A DNA stretch of 64,000 nucleotides, taken from assembly GCF_029689925.1 (NCBI RefSeq), contig NZ_CP121445.1:2597001-2661000 (forward strand). Reading direction: 5' to 3'. Position numbers and translations under genes: made by a program. This document shows, in pieces, positions 42,461 to 51,142 of the stretch. The notes beneath the pieces were generated by a model that saw only the letters and a program-made list of their open reading frames with translations, was not told where the DNA came from and did no database searches. Each line of letters starts with the position of its first letter. Position 1 is the first letter of the stretch. This stretch comes from Anaerocolumna sp. AGMB13025 (lineage in GTDB: Bacteria > Bacillota > Clostridia > Lachnospirales > Lachnospiraceae).

Positions 42461-43327
42461 ATGAAGATAGCATTTTGGGGCATTGCGAAGGGGAGCAGCG
42501 GTGTGACAAGCAATCTGGCTTGTATCAGTATCGCTTCGGCTATGGAGTATTCCTATAGGTCAATCCTTATAGAAAATCACTACCAGAAAAATAAGCTAAG
42601 TAACATTCTGATGTATCAGAGGTCTCATTATATCGAAAGGGAGGAAAATTATCAGTTTAAGCATATAGGAATGGACTACATAATCAATCAGTTTAACGCC
42701 GGTAAATATGCTAAGGACAATATAATCCAGCCATGGGGAACTGATTCAGACCCATTGGAAGTTATAAAAGAAGCATCGCTTGAAATCCTTGATAATACCT
42801 TATATTATATACCGGTCAGTTATCATATTAACCAAGAAACCTTTGACTATAATTTATACGGGAATATAAAAGACATAATGGATGCGACAGAAGAATTTGC
42901 AGATATCACATATATTGATACATCAAATCAAAATAATCTCAGTTCTAAAATCATTTTAGAAGAAGTCGATTTAGTCGTAGTTAATCTGAAGCAAAATTCA
43001 TCAATAATTCAATATTTCTTTGACAATTATTCGTCAATCCTAGACAAAAGTGTATTCTTAATCAGTAATTATAATAAAAATTCCAGTTTAAATCTAGATA
43101 AAATATCTAAAACCCATTCAATCAGCAAACCCAACATAGCAGTAATACCTTATAACATTGAATATCAGGAGGCGGTATCTCAGGGGACCGTTATTGAATT
43201 TTTGTCGCGCAATTATGACTGCAAGAGGAAAAGTCCAAACTATGATTTTATAAGAGACGTTAAGAAAGCCGCGTCCATGATCATGAAACATGTAACAAAT
43301 ATAAATCCAAAGGAGGAGTGTTCATGA
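42461..43327 (+). CDS. TadZ/CpaE-like ParA-family protein with altered P-loop (1)
   Basis: This 289-residue protein begins MKIAFWGIAKGSSGVTSNLA. The position resembles a deviant Walker A (KGGxGKT), but the GK lysine is replaced (SSGVTSN). The later parts ITYIDTSNQNNL (Walker B-like), VDLVVVNLKQNSS and ISKPNIAVIPYNIEYQEAVS follow the MinD/ParA fold. TadZ/CpaE proteins localise Tad pilus machines at the pole or membrane. GGGGAG sits before the ATG at 42461. The open frame before it lacks a ribosome site. It is the first gene of the Tad-like locus and a paralogue of the gene at 44961. Confidence 0.72.
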   Translation: MKIAFWGIAKGSSGVTSNLACISIASAMEYSYRSILIENHYQKNKLSNILMYQRSHYIEREENYQFKHIGMDYIINQFNAGKYAKDNIIQPWGTDSDPLEVIKEASLEILDNTLYYIPVSYHINQETFDYNLYGNIKDIMDATEEFADITYIDTSNQNNLSSKIILEEVDLVVVNLKQNSSIIQYFFDNYSSILDKSVFLISNYNKNSSLNLDKISKTHSISKPNIAVIPYNIEYQEAVSQGTVIEFLSRNYDCKRKSPNYDFIRDVKKAASMIMKHVTNINPKEECS

Positions 43328-44301
43328 AAAGAAGACTAAAAAGATCCACCAGGCAGCATATTATAGTATCGATCCTATGTGTCATAATCTGTAGTGGAGT
43401 CTTTTTAACAGCATATTTTACAGTAATCAATAATTTAAAAAAGAGTTATGAAAGTGAAATAAGAGTATTATCTAATCAGCTGGAATCCAGCAAGGTATAT
43501 GTATATCAAGCAAAAGAAGATATCACGGCAGGAAGTAAAGTGACGAAGGACATGTTAATACACAGCCAGGTTCTGTCGGAACAGACTCAGGATAACTTTA
43601 TTACGGACAAGGAAATCGGTAAAATTGCTTTAATTGATATGAAAGCCGGGACAGAGGTTTTAAGTACCATGTTAACAGAGGATATTGCAGATACTACAGT
43701 AAGAGAAGCTGAATTTAATTCATTTTTATTAAACAGTAATCTAAAAGAAAATGATTTTGTCGATGTTAGAATTCTATTTCCAAATGGTGAAAATTACATT
43801 GTATTAAGCAAGAAACCTCTAAAGAATCTGACGATGGAAAGAAATAATTGCTTTATGTGGCTTACACCCGAGGAATTATTAAGAGTATCGGGAGCAATTG
43901 TGGATTGCTATCTGAATAAAGGGTCTAAGCTCTATACCGTAAAATATATAGAGCCTCGGATACAGGAAGAGTCTATCGTTACCTATATTCCAAATACGGC
44001 TATCCTAAAACTCATAAAGGAAGACCCTAATGTTGTACAGACGGCTTCAGATCGTTTATATGAAAACCTGCGTATCGAACGAGAGAACCGGCTTTTGGAC
44101 TTTTATAACAATAACAGTGAGGTGTCCTGGGATCAATACAGCTATATAGCCCCCGACTATAACAGGGGAGCAGAAGCGGATAATACCAAGAGTACCAAGT
44201 ACAGCAATATAGAACGTAAAGATAATCAGGGAGGGACGGACGATAGTACAGCAGCTAACGAAGAGGGAGAAAACGAGGAGGATGTCTATTATGTCGATTA
44301 A
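43324..44301 (+). CDS. CpaB/RcpC-like pilus assembly protein (SAF domain)
   Basis: This 325-residue protein has a short basic N-terminus, one membrane anchor (HIIVSILCVIICSGVFLTAY) and a SAF-type domain (VYVYQAKEDITAGSKVTKDM, then LIHSQVLSEQ) followed by an RcpC-like region. CpaB homologues sit at the membrane or periplasmic side of Tad systems. The tail (after about 275) is acidic and disordered (DDSTAANEEGENEEDV). AGGAGG fits the ATG at 43324. The GTG at 43318 is too close. It overlaps the first TadZ-like gene by four bases. Confidence 0.72.
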   Translation: MKRRLKRSTRQHIIVSILCVIICSGVFLTAYFTVINNLKKSYESEIRVLSNQLESSKVYVYQAKEDITAGSKVTKDMLIHSQVLSEQTQDNFITDKEIGKIALIDMKAGTEVLSTMLTEDIADTTVREAEFNSFLLNSNLKENDFVDVRILFPNGENYIVLSKKPLKNLTMERNNCFMWLTPEELLRVSGAIVDCYLNKGSKLYTVKYIEPRIQEESIVTYIPNTAILKLIKEDPNVVQTASDRLYENLRIERENRLLDFYNNNSEVSWDQYSYIAPDYNRGAEADNTKSTKYSNIERKDNQGGTDDSTAANEEGENEEDVYYVD

Positions 44302-44959
44302 TGCAAAGACCATTGGATTTCTTGGAATAGAAGCATATGATCTTATCTTGTTCCTGTCAAAATTACTGCTGAATCTAAACCAAAAAGTGTTATTAATTGA
44401 TAACTCTGATACGGGAGCGCTAACCTGCTGTATTCCGGTTCCGGATTCCCTGAATCCTAAAGTTTCTAAGGTCAGCTATCAAAAGATAGATTTTGTAAAA
44501 GAGAGAGCAAGCTCAGAATATGAGAAGGCATATGACTTCATACTGATTGATTTTGGATTTAAAGTTAATCATAAAGAGATAGGTAACTGTTCCATTCTTT
44601 ATTTGATTACGGATAAACAGCAGCATAACACGTTAAGATTTCATAACCTAAAGTTAATACATGTACTGAAAGAACAAGAGACTTACCTGATCATAAAAGA
44701 TCTCCTAAATAGTGAGAGTGCAGCTTATCTTACAGATAGCCTGAGAGATAAAATTAATAATATCAAACAGTATTTTTACCTGTTTGAAGATGATATTGAC
44801 AGAGAAAATATGGTTTCACTTCAATATAACAATGAAGTAAAGTTCAGGAGACAATCCGGTCAGTATAAGAATCTGCTGATGCAAATACTGACCGAAGCAC
44901 TTCAATTCAATAGAACAGAGGTTATACTGGCCTATAAGAAGGCGAAAAGAGGTGTATAA
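44291..44959 (+). CDS. TadZ/CpaE-like protein without a P-loop (2)
   Basis: This 222-residue protein starts MSINAKTIGFLGIEAYDLIL, where a P-loop would be expected but no Gly-rich Lys motif is found. YDFILIDFGFKVNHKEIGN resembles a Walker B strand, and the overall length and position match a degenerate ParA/MinD fold. It probably binds partners rather than hydrolysing ATP. GAGGAGG fits the ATG at 44291, nine bases inside the open frame, which starts at 44282. It overlaps the cpaB-like gene by 11 bases. Confidence 0.5.
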   Translation: MSINAKTIGFLGIEAYDLILFLSKLLLNLNQKVLLIDNSDTGALTCCIPVPDSLNPKVSKVSYQKIDFVKERASSEYEKAYDFILIDFGFKVNHKEIGNCSILYLITDKQQHNTLRFHNLKLIHVLKEQETYLIIKDLLNSESAAYLTDSLRDKINNIKQYFYLFEDDIDRENMVSLQYNNEVKFRRQSGQYKNLLMQILTEALQFNRTEVILAYKKAKRGV

Positions 44960-44960
44960 T

Positions 44961-45758
44961 TTGAAAATAGCATTTTGGAGTCCGATATCCGGGCAGTCCG
45001 GTACCACCAGTAATATAATTATTACAGCAGCTATGGCTTCCCTTGTAGATAGAAAACGGACGTTACTGCTTCATAACCAGTTCTCAGATAACAGTATGGA
45101 AAGAGCTATACTGGGTAAAGGTACCGGGCAGGAGTTGTTTGAACATATCGGACTGGATTCCTTATCTAGAAATATAAAAACAGCAGAACTGAGCGAGGAG
45201 CTTGTACATAATTCTGTGATATCACTTTATAATAACGGAATACATTTACTCCCAGGAACTGTAAAGGGTCACCGGCAAATGTTTGAAGCAGAACTTTTGG
45301 TTTCCATGCCTGCCATTTTAAATTCCATTAATCAGTATTATGATTTGGTATTTATGGATCTGGTACCGGGGACCAATGAAGTATCCGTAAGAATGATGGA
45401 GGAAGCCGACATAATTGCAGTAAACTTAACCCAGGATATAAATGTAATCAATGATTACTTTGACCGATATCATCTGCCCGAAGAAAAGACCGTCTATTTA
45501 ATCGGTAAATATAATAAAAACTCCCGTTATAACTTAAAAAACCTGATGAGGACCTATCATTGCCTGAAACATAAAACAGCTGTGATTCCTTACAACACCG
45601 AAGTAATGGATGCTGTAATAGATGGTAAATTAATAAATCTCATTATTAAGGATTTAGTAAATGGTAAAGGTGATGATAATCGTTACTTTATTAAAAAGGC
45701 AAAACAGGCGGTTGAAGAAATACTTGGAACTTGGCTGAAGGCAGGTGGTATTATTTGA
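44961..45758 (+). CDS. TadZ/CpaE-like ParA-family protein with altered P-loop (3)
   Basis: This 265-residue paralogue of the gene at 42461 shares the start MKIAFWSPISGQSGTTSNII, then YDLVFMDLVPGTNEVSVR (Walker B region), ADIIAVNLTQDINVINDYF and HKTAVIPYNTEVMDAV. The P-loop lysine is missing here too. TTG at 44961 aligns with the ATG of the paralogue and has AGAGGTG 7 bases before. The frame otherwise opens at a GTG (44952). Its last base pairs overlap the ATPase gene start (TTGA at 45755). Confidence 0.72.
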   Translation: MKIAFWSPISGQSGTTSNIIITAAMASLVDRKRTLLLHNQFSDNSMERAILGKGTGQELFEHIGLDSLSRNIKTAELSEELVHNSVISLYNNGIHLLPGTVKGHRQMFEAELLVSMPAILNSINQYYDLVFMDLVPGTNEVSVRMMEEADIIAVNLTQDINVINDYFDRYHLPEEKTVYLIGKYNKNSRYNLKNLMRTYHCLKHKTAVIPYNTEVMDAVIDGKLINLIIKDLVNGKGDDNRYFIKKAKQAVEEILGTWLKAGGII

Positions 45759-47557
45759 TCTTAAATATTATATTAATTATACTTATATCCTTAGCCTCAC
45801 TCCTCTTTTTATTGTATGTCGGGAAAAAAGGGTATTCCATCAGTGAAGATAACCTTGTGGAACCTTATGGGATTCCTTATCTTGTTCAGGAGGTAAACCT
45901 GACATTTGAGAATATCCTTAATAAAAACCTTGCCGAGTTGAATCTGAACAAACTGGAGACCCAAAAACGGGAGAAGATTAAAAGTCTGATAAGGAAAAAT
46001 CTAAGAAGCTGCAGTCTTGGTGATATTGGAGCAAAAGAATATATCAAAGATTATATTAAGGAAATCCTACAAAAGAATCTTGGTATTAAAGGGGAGACAA
46101 TAGACCTGGTAATTCCATTTAATAATAGCTCACTGCTCTCTAAACAGGATAAATTCGAAATTCTCTTGTATATTTATAAAAAGCAGTATAAATATGATGC
46201 ATTGACCATGCTGATTGAAACCTATCAATTGACGGAGGTTAAAACTGATGGTGAGCATGAGCGGTATGAAATAACAGAACAGGAAGTGGATGAAATTTAT
46301 GATTCGGAAAGCATTTATCTTCATTTCAGTGATAAGCTGGAGGTCGTGACTCAAAGAATTTATCAGTTATACAAAGGTTTCGGTGTAATTGATGAAATCA
46401 GGGACATGAAAATAGACGGAGTATCCGGTGGCATTTCAGGAATACCCTTTGACCTTTATACCTATCAGGCAGAAAGTTTTGAAACAATGGAGCTTAAAAA
46501 TCTGAATGCATATAACAGCGTATGGATTTTCTTTCAGGGAAAAACTACTCATCTGTCGTTTCTGGGGTTTGAATCTCAGAACGAACTGATTCGGGTATGC
46601 AAAAATATCTACCGCTATGGCAATCCCGGACAGCTTAGTGAAGCGAAAGGATTTATCGCCAACGATATGAAGGACGGCTCCAGAGTCGTCACCTTCCGAC
46701 CGCCATTTTCCGACCGTTGGGCATTTTTCGTAAGAAAACATGACAGTATTATTGACATGGATATTCATAACATAATTAAGGAGGAAGGTAATGAGGAGCT
46801 TATTAATGTCTTAAAATGGATGGTAAGAGGATGTCTGGTTATCGTAATCACCGGTGAGATGGGAAGCGGGAAAACTACGTTACTAAAACTTTTAATCCAA
46901 TATATCAGAAGAACCTTTACCCTGCGTGTACATGAGCAGATTTTTGAACTCAATTTAAGCAAAGTATATCAGGACTTTAATATACTGACACTGCGGGAAA
47001 CAGAAACGGTCTCAGGGCAGGAAGCTTTAGATATTATGAAGAAAACCGACGGAACAGTAATAATACTTGGAGAAGTAGCCTCTCATACAGCTGCTAACTG
47101 GCTGGTCGAGACTTCCCAGATATCAAAAATGACATTATGTTCCCATCATGCCCAGACGACAGAGGATCTGATAGATAATCTGAAAATCGCCCAGTTAAGG
47201 GTCGGGGGCTTTCATAATGAATTTCTTGCCGAGGAACAGGTAGTAAAGGCCATTAATATAGATATCCACATGGAAAATATCAATGGACACAGATATATTT
47301 CCCGGATTACTGAAATAGTGCCGATAAACGAGAAGGACTACCCCAGTGATTATATACCTGCTGCCCTTGAATATTTTAAAAGAAAAACGGATAGGAAAGC
47401 TTATAAAACCACTGATATTGTGAGGTTTGAAAAGGGGCAGTACGTTTTGAAAAATCCCTTCAGTGGGCGTGCCAGAGAGCGGATATTAAAGAATCTAAAT
47501 GAAGTAGAAGGGGCGGAATTTACCAGTTTTTTTAACTCTGCTTTTGATGTGGAATAA
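45755..47557 (+). CDS. CpaF/TadA-type secretion ATPase
   Basis: This protein of about 600 residues is a VirB11/CpaF-family motor. Unusually, it has an N-terminal membrane segment (MILNIILIILISLASLLFLL). Walker A GEMGSGKTTLLKLL lies near residue 367, Walker B at TVIILGEV and the His box at LCSHHAQTTEDL. FRPPFSDRWAFFVRKH is the typical N2 region. The TTG at 45755 follows AGGTGG. An upstream TTG at 45731 would lie inside the previous gene without a ribosome site. This is the clearest marker that the locus is a Tad-like machine. Confidence 0.82.
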   Translation: MILNIILIILISLASLLFLLYVGKKGYSISEDNLVEPYGIPYLVQEVNLTFENILNKNLAELNLNKLETQKREKIKSLIRKNLRSCSLGDIGAKEYIKDYIKEILQKNLGIKGETIDLVIPFNNSSLLSKQDKFEILLYIYKKQYKYDALTMLIETYQLTEVKTDGEHERYEITEQEVDEIYDSESIYLHFSDKLEVVTQRIYQLYKGFGVIDEIRDMKIDGVSGGISGIPFDLYTYQAESFETMELKNLNAYNSVWIFFQGKTTHLSFLGFESQNELIRVCKNIYRYGNPGQLSEAKGFIANDMKDGSRVVTFRPPFSDRWAFFVRKHDSIIDMDIHNIIKEEGNEELINVLKWMVRGCLVIVITGEMGSGKTTLLKLLIQYIRRTFTLRVHEQIFELNLSKVYQDFNILTLRETETVSGQEALDIMKKTDGTVIILGEVASHTAANWLVETSQISKMTLCSHHAQTTEDLIDNLKIAQLRVGGFHNEFLAEEQVVKAINIDIHMENINGHRYISRITEIVPINEKDYPSDYIPAALEYFKRKTDRKAYKTTDIVRFEKGQYVLKNPFSGRARERILKNLNEVEGAEFTSFFNSAFDVE

Positions 47558-47599
47558 AAATCTGTTTCGCAGTTACAGATAGCTGGAAAATACAATTGA

Positions 47600-47757
47600 A
47601 ACATATGATTGAAAGATGTATTTAAAAGAGATAATTGAAAATTTATTTAAAAGATATAAATAAAAGATTTATTTGAAAGGTATAGTTAAAAGATATAGTT
47701 GAAGATATAAATAAAAGCTATAGTGAAATGACAAATTAGTAATTGAAAGGTATAAGG
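47600..47757. repeat. Degenerate AT-rich simple repeat
   Basis: Variants of AAAAGATATAGTTG and AAAAGATATAAAT recur about ten times between the ATPase and the next Tad gene. The bases immediately before 47768 contain the AAGGTAGTGG ribosome site. No gene is seen in this 210-base gap. Confidence 0.75.
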
Positions 47758-47767
47758 TAGTGGTAAT

Positions 47768-49783
47768 ATGCGAATAATCCAGTGGTTATTTTTCGGACTA
47801 ATTATTTCGGTTATCGTGTTTTCGTTCCTGTTCTATTGGCTGAAGAAAAAAGTTGAAAGAAAAAATAAGTATTCCATTTTTTTGAACACGAATAAAAAAC
47901 CAGGAAAAGACTATTACAGTGCCTGGTATGAATTTTTCCACGAGTGGAGAGTTACAAAAAGATATATTAAAAAAATTGCCAGACACTTTGAGATATATAT
48001 GCCAGGTGATTACAAAAGAATATCACGCAGCACAATGAAATTGGCATTTCGAACCTGGGGTTTGGATTTCCTGCTAATTATCTTTTTGCTAACTCGCGGA
48101 CCAACCCTTTACTGGGGAGGACTTACTATAGCATTTCTGTTTATTTTAAATAGTCAAGTTATTTATTTCACAGTTGAAGCAAATGAGATAAAATTATTAA
48201 AGCAATTTGATAAATTACTTGGAGATATCAGGCACAACTATCAAGCCCACGGCATGACACTTGAGGCTATCTATGATTCTGTCGAAACAGCACCTTACCC
48301 GGTTAAACTGCATGCTGTTAAAATACATACCGTATTAAGTTCCGAAGAAGTTAGTGAAGAAGTCAGTAACTATAATGAGACTGTACCGAATCGGTTTATG
48401 AAAGTATTTTTGTCTTTGTGTGTGATGATGTTACAGTTCGGTGACAAAAAAGTTGATAACCAATCCCTGTTTTTACTTAATATTAAGTACCTAAAACAGG
48501 AGGTATTTACGGAAATCTTAAAGAGAGAGAAGATGAAGCACCTATTTTCCGGGCTGATTTTTGTATGCCTGACACCTGTTTTATTCTTAAAAGCTATAGA
48601 GAGCTGGGCAGTCTTGAGTTTACCGGAAATGCAAAGTTATTATAGCGGTGCCTTTGGCATTGTGACTATGATATTCATATTTATATCCACATTGACATCT
48701 TACAATCTGATTAATTGTATGAAAGAAAACAGACAGGCAGAACTCGGTAATTATTTTATACTGGAATATATTCTAAGATTTCCGTTTGTTAATGAGTTAT
48801 TATCCAATATTGTTAATAAAAATTACGGAAAAACGTTAAAATTGCAAGATTTAATAAGAAAAACCGGTGAACCCATAACACCAAAACAATTTATCTTAAA
48901 AAGATCAATCTACAGCTTTGTTACATTTATTTGCTGTATCTTAGTTTCCATCACAATTCATCATAATAACAAAATTCAAATCCTAACCAATTATAACATT
49001 ATGAATTATCTGAATTCCTCTATATCAGAGAAGCAGATAGAAAGTATGAAAGGCATCATTAAAAAATACGTAATTCAATATAAGAAACGAAAACCGATTC
49101 CTAGGGACATAGAAGAAAAACTGTTGGAAGAGGGAATTATAAAAAGCAAGCAACTGATGACAATGAGTCACAAAGAAATAATCAGTAGAATTAATGCTTA
49201 CCAGATGGAGTATTACCATTGGTATGAACTGGTCATAGCATTACTTATGGGGGCAGCAGCTTTTTATGTACCCTATCTGAATTTGTTGTTATTAAAAAAA
49301 TTAAGACAGATGGATATGGAAGATGAAGTAATACAGTTTCATTCTATTATACTTATGCTGATGCATTTTGACCGGATGACAATTGAAACAATGTTAAGCT
49401 GGTTTGAAAACTTTGCGGTAATATTTAAAAAATCCATACAGGAATGTATTAACGAATTGCAGACCGGTGATATTGAGGTCCTTGAAGCGTTAAAACGGAA
49501 AGAACCGTATGAACCTTTCGTTAAAATTATAGAAAACCTGCAAATCAGTGACAAAATCGGTATTAGTAAAGCCTTTGATGAAATAGCCGTGGAACGGAAC
49601 CACTACCAGGAGAAGCGGAAATTAGAAAATGAAATCGAGATAGGTGATAAAGCTTTAATTGCTAAGGTGATAGCATTTATACCATTTACTATAACGATTG
49701 GTTTTTATCTGATTATACCATTTATAGTGGAGGGCTTAACCCAATATGCAGGATATATGCAGCAGATTAAGGATATATATTGA
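47768..49783 (+). CDS. TadB/TadC-like membrane platform protein, fused size
   Basis: This 671-residue protein has a membrane segment at 3-22, a pair at about 95-130, a pair near 250-315, one near 380-400, one near 480-500 and a final one at about 635-660. Two halves carry T2SF-like cytoplasmic helices (LLKQFDKLLGDIRHNYQAHG in the first, VIQFHSIILMLMHFDRMTIE in the second). Tad systems normally encode TadB and TadC separately at about 300 residues each. This one is about the size of both together. It would form the inner-membrane platform for the ATPase. Confidence 0.68.
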   Translation: MRIIQWLFFGLIISVIVFSFLFYWLKKKVERKNKYSIFLNTNKKPGKDYYSAWYEFFHEWRVTKRYIKKIARHFEIYMPGDYKRISRSTMKLAFRTWGLDFLLIIFLLTRGPTLYWGGLTIAFLFILNSQVIYFTVEANEIKLLKQFDKLLGDIRHNYQAHGMTLEAIYDSVETAPYPVKLHAVKIHTVLSSEEVSEEVSNYNETVPNRFMKVFLSLCVMMLQFGDKKVDNQSLFLLNIKYLKQEVFTEILKREKMKHLFSGLIFVCLTPVLFLKAIESWAVLSLPEMQSYYSGAFGIVTMIFIFISTLTSYNLINCMKENRQAELGNYFILEYILRFPFVNELLSNIVNKNYGKTLKLQDLIRKTGEPITPKQFILKRSIYSFVTFICCILVSITIHHNNKIQILTNYNIMNYLNSSISEKQIESMKGIIKKYVIQYKKRKPIPRDIEEKLLEEGIIKSKQLMTMSHKEIISRINAYQMEYYHWYELVIALLMGAAAFYVPYLNLLLLKKLRQMDMEDEVIQFHSIILMLMHFDRMTIETMLSWFENFAVIFKKSIQECINELQTGDIEVLEALKRKEPYEPFVKIIENLQISDKIGISKAFDEIAVERNHYQEKRKLENEIEIGDKALIAKVIAFIPFTITIGFYLIIPFIVEGLTQYAGYMQQIKDIY

Positions 49784-49911
49784 AAAATTTTAAGAGTAGT
49801 GGATATTGGAAAGTGTGTTTATGGGTGAAAGCTCCATTGAGGGGAGGATAGCAAAGCGAGAAAGTTGTTAAATTGATAATATCAAAAGTAAATAATCTAA
49901 GTAAAATATTA

Positions 49912-50135
49912 ATCAAAAATATAAGTCATAAAATATAAGTCATAAAATATAAGTCATAAAATATAAGTCATAAAATATAAGTCATAAAATATAAGTAAAA
50001 AATATAAGTCAAAATATAAGACAAAAATATAAGACAAAAATATAAGACAAAAATATTAGTCAAAATATAAGTCAAAAATATAAGTCAAAAATATAAGTCA
50101 TAAAATGTAAGTCATAAAATATAAGTCAAAAAAAT
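49912..50135. repeat. Simple-sequence tract, 13- and 14-bp units
   Basis: AAAATATAAGTCAT is repeated about six times, then AAAATATAAGACA variants, then the first unit again, up to about 50135. It fills most of the 370-base gap between the platform gene and the pilin-like gene. AAAGGAG for the next gene follows directly. Confidence 0.9.
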
Positions 50136-50151
50136 AAAGGAGAACAATAAA

Positions 50152-50601
50152 ATGGATAATTCATTAAAAGGATTAATATTAGCAGCCGGAGTTATAATCA
50201 CTTGTTTAGTAGTAGGGATTGGATTTTATATCAGCAGGGAAGCGAGTGCAGCTGCAACGAATGGAACCGGGCAAATCAGCCGTATGAATAAGGAAGTAGC
50301 TGAATCAGACAAGGTAATGTATGACGGGCTGGATGTTACCGGAAGTGAAGTAATCAATGCCATCAATAAATACAAAAGCGAAGATATAGCTGTGAAAGTT
50401 ACCACTAAGAAATCCAGTGTCTACTATAATCGAATTCTAATCAATAGTGATAAGGAATTGGGCAATGAAAGTAATGCATCGGTTAAGGATACCCAGACTA
50501 TAACCAGTAGTTATTACATAAATCAAAAGGCACAGTTTACCGGTGAGATATTACGTGATGTAAACGACACCATAATTGGCATTTCATTTGTACAGCAATA
50601 G
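50152..50601 (+). CDS. Pilin-like small protein of the Tad locus
   Basis: This 149-residue protein has a short N-terminus and one hydrophobic segment (LKGLILAAGVIITCLVVGIG, about 5-24), then a polar domain rich in Ser, Asn and Lys. The shape matches a pilin or pseudopilin, but the Flp-type processing site (Gly before Glu at +5) is not obvious. AAAGGAG precedes the ATG. Position after the ATPase and platform genes supports a fibre or minor subunit role. I cannot assign a known family. Confidence 0.5.
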   Translation: MDNSLKGLILAAGVIITCLVVGIGFYISREASAAATNGTGQISRMNKEVAESDKVMYDGLDVTGSEVINAINKYKSEDIAVKVTTKKSSVYYNRILINSDKELGNESNASVKDTQTITSSYYINQKAQFTGEILRDVNDTIIGISFVQQ

Positions 50602-50670
50602 AGGTTGGAGAAAATTTAAGAATAACTGGGATGATACAGTACAATTCTTTCAACTTAAAAATTTAAAGCA

Positions 50671-50712
50671 GTATCACAAGTGAACTTGTGATATGTAATG
50701 GGTATAATCATG
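50671..50712 (+). repeat. Dispersed palindromic repeat, copy C
   Basis: GTATCACAAGTGAACTTGTG followed by ATATGTAATGGGTATAATC matches copy A at 21426-21483 and, like it, ends at a gene start codon. Confidence 0.6.
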
Positions 50713-51090
50713 CAGAATGGTTTAAAATTTCTAGAAATGGCAGCTTATATATTTATTTTTTGTACTGCTGTAACACTCCTATTATTTTATAACAGATCAT
50801 TAAATAAACTTATTACAACTACAAAAAATGATGTTACCAGCCAGAATAATTATTATGAAAGTGAGCAATCTTTAGCAGAGATTCAACCAGGTAAAATTTC
50901 TTATGCTGAAATGATTACATTACTTATTGGTGATTTGGATTATGATATTCAGATTAATGACATGACGATATTGAAGGAGGGTTATAACTACCAGGAGTTT
51001 GATTTTTCTTTGGTTCCTCTGGCAGACTATACAAAAACATATCAGTATGATTCCTTCGGAAATATTATAAAAGTGATATACAAAAGTTAA
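50710..51090 (+). CDS. Small single-anchor protein of the Tad locus
   Basis: This protein of about 126 residues has one N-terminal hydrophobic segment (MAAYIFIFCTAVTLLLFY) and a polar domain ending YQYDSFGNIIKVIYKS. The shape again fits a pseudopilin. The start is uncertain. ATGs at 50698 and 50710 are both possible, and the preceding bases belong to the dispersed repeat (copy C) rather than to a clear AGGAGG. Family not recognised. Confidence 0.45.
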   Translation: MQNGLKFLEMAAYIFIFCTAVTLLLFYNRSLNKLITTTKNDVTSQNNYYESEQSLAEIQPGKISYAEMITLLIGDLDYDIQINDMTILKEGYNYQEFDFSLVPLADYTKTYQYDSFGNIIKVIYKS

Positions 51091-51142
51091 TAGATCGGAT
51101 TCTAATAAACAAATAGAGTCCTGATTACAGAAAGGATAACGA

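Noticed and set aside
44291-44959. Conventional ParA ATPase
   Set aside because: No P-loop is present at the expected N-terminal position, so it is described as a degenerate TadZ-like protein instead.
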